From CAUUJV01 sp963545565 (lineage in GTDB: Bacteria > Actinomycetota > Actinomycetes > Actinomycetales > Bifidobacteriaceae): a stretch of 64,000 bases of DNA. Positions 63,011 through 64,000 of the stretch are shown one piece after another. The stretch spans positions 1 to 64,000 of the forward strand of contig CAUUJV010000009.1 in NCBI GenBank assembly GCA_963545565.1. Reading direction: 5' to 3'. Position 1 is the first letter of the stretch; each line of letters begins with the position of its first letter. The notes beneath the pieces were generated by a model. That model saw only the letters and a program-made list of their open reading frames with translations. It did not search any database and was not told the DNA's origin. The translations under genes were made by a program, and so were the position numbers.

Positions 63011-63156
63011 GGTCTCCTTCTGCAATATATACCTTGCTTTGTTTATCGCAAAAATGTTTCACAAAAGCAGAAAAACAAGAAAAATGAGACAGACAACCAA
63101 AAAACTGAGACAACCCAAGTTCAGATTATTTAATTTCTGTGTATGCTGCGCTCACC

Positions 63157-64000
63157 CTACCGAGGAAAACGCAGTTCCAAACCACGCTGACGAGCATACT
63201 CCACAAGACTTGCGGGGTAGGTCAACTTAGCCTTCGTGCGAAGTTCGGCACAGTTTGTACAGCCAGCCAAAGCGAGAAGATTTTTAATCTCGTGTGACCA
63301 TTGACATATAAGGCCGACAGTGCCATCAACCCCGTTGTTCATGATGGATTCAAGGAAAACTCCTGATAGCCCAACAACATCTGCTCCTAGCGCAAGATAC
63401 TTCATCATATCGAGAGGGTTGCGAACTCCACCGGAGGCTACCACAGTAAGGAACTGCCCACTCATGGATCCTTGTATGGAACTTTGCGCAGCCACACTAT
63501 TCTTTACCGAAACAGCTTCAATCACAGCTCTGAGAGTTGAGTTGCCCCAATCTTCCAGATATGCATAATCACTTTCTGCTGCACGTGCTCTACGAGCATT
63601 CTCAATCTGAATAAAGTTGGTACCGCCAGAGCCTGCAACATCAACAATTCTCACACCAACATTATGCAGTGCGCGCACATTTTCGCGGCTAAGACCCATG
63701 CCAACTTCTTTAACAATAACCGGCACGTTCACAGAGTCTACGATATCTTCAATATTATTCAGCCACTGCGTAAAATCGTGACTACCTTCTGGCATTACAA
63801 GCTCTTGCGCTGCATTTAAGTGAATTTGCAAAGCACAAGCATCAACCGCATCAATAACCCTACGAGCACTTGCGGGAGTGTGCTCTGCTCCCAAATTCGC
63901 AATGAAATGTGCCGTTGGATGAGACTGGCGCAAAGCTTCATAATCTGCCTGAACCTCAGGCTTTTTCACCATAATGCTCATAGATCCAAGTGCCATAATC
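63157..64000 (-). CDS. fni: Type 2 isopentenyl-diphosphate isomerase (partial, N-terminus outside window)
   Basis: The C-terminal 280 or so residues of an FMN-dependent isomerase that converts isopentenyl and dimethylallyl diphosphate. Family motifs are ALGSMSIMVKKPE, FIANLGAEH, LQIHLNAAQELVMPEG, VIVKEVGMGLS, VDVAGSGGTNFIQIENAR, VASGGVRNPLDMMKYLALGADVVGLSG. The reading frame runs off the window edge, so the start is not visible. It would serve isoprenoid and undecaprenyl phosphate synthesis. Its end is 147 bases from the start of the permease gene, in tandem. Confidence 0.92.
   Translation of the reverse strand, partial: IMALGSMSIMVKKPEVQADYEALRQSHPTAHFIANLGAEHTPASARRVIDAVDACALQIHLNAAQELVMPEGSHDFTQWLNNIEDIVDSVNVPVIVKEVGMGLSRENVRALHNVGVRIVDVAGSGGTNFIQIENARRARAAESDYAYLEDWGNSTLRAVIEAVSVKNSVAAQSSIQGSMSGQFLTVVASGGVRNPLDMMKYLALGADVVGLSGVFLESIMNNGVDGTVGLICQWSHEIKNLLALAGCTNCAELRTKAKLTYPASLVEYARQRGLELRFPR

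Overview
The window looks like chromosome from an Actinobacterium of the family Bifidobacteriaceae, probably one of its AT-richer members (Gardnerella, Alloscardovia or Scardovia type). The reasons are the FhaA-FhaB-PstP-RodA-PbpA-PknA-PknB cluster followed by a class E sortase, a DUF881 protein and CrgA; the actinobacterial families DUF3073, SCP-type protein and FprA-type reductase; class II aldolase and PEP carboxylase; and a base composition that by eye is clearly below that of typical high-GC bifidobacteria. The species is an inference and is not proven here. I see no prophage, insertion sequence, integrase, rRNA or CRISPR array. Four tRNA genes are present: Gly-CCC, Leu-CAG, Ile-GAT and Ala-TGC.

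Layout. 1-2.2 kb: a C/A-rich stretch, a sirtuin and IlvA. 2.4-9 kb: a ClC antiporter facing a long minus-strand run purA-crcB-small alarmone synthetase-response regulator-histidine kinase-crcB, so two fluoride-channel subunits bracket a stress-signalling set. 9-13.6 kb: class II aldolase, a complete polar amino acid ABC importer and tRNA-Gly. 13.8-22.3 kb: a frameshifted sugar-type symporter, HtpX, FprA, an HtrA protease, Tgt, tRNA-Leu and a frameshifted lysophospholipase-like hydrolase. 22.4-35 kb: a Nudix hydrolase, then the Ser/Thr phosphorylation and cell-wall elongation operon, with sortase/DUF881/CrgA around it. 35-43.2 kb: rhomboid protease, a small membrane protein, glycogen phosphorylase, SCP-like protein, TrpS, DUF3073 and a ThrE exporter. 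43.4-49.3 kb: PEP carboxylase, a repeat-rich spacer, carbonic anhydrase (which would supply bicarbonate to PEP carboxylase), a CorC/CNNM protein and Dps. 49.4-54.7 kb: an accessory catabolic module of a CodA-type deaminase, a PucR-type regulator, a broken MHS-family transporter and a creatininase. 54.8-64 kb: stomatin-like protein, YgjP-type metallopeptidase, tRNA-Ile and tRNA-Ala, the cysteine-synthesis operon cysK-cysE, an asparagine-type permease-asparaginase-CDF (frameshifted) operon, and the C-terminal part of type 2 IPP isomerase running off the end.

The most interesting signals are: (1) a 23-codon open frame with six cysteine codons, two of them just before the stop, followed by an intrinsic terminator, in the leader of cysK-cysE - a strong candidate for a cysteine-sensing ribosome-mediated attenuator; (2) a creatininase/CodA-type deaminase module that suggests use of creatinine or a related cyclic ureide, apparently decaying because the transporter is broken and the regulator looks N-terminally short; (3) the arrangement of two CrcB subunits around an alarmone synthetase and a two-component system; and (4) four separate genes interrupted by frameshifts, three of them explained by the loss of exactly one base, so either real decay or indel errors in the source sequence. 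Several intergenic regions also hold perfect tandem duplications of 14-16 bases and shared palindromic elements.
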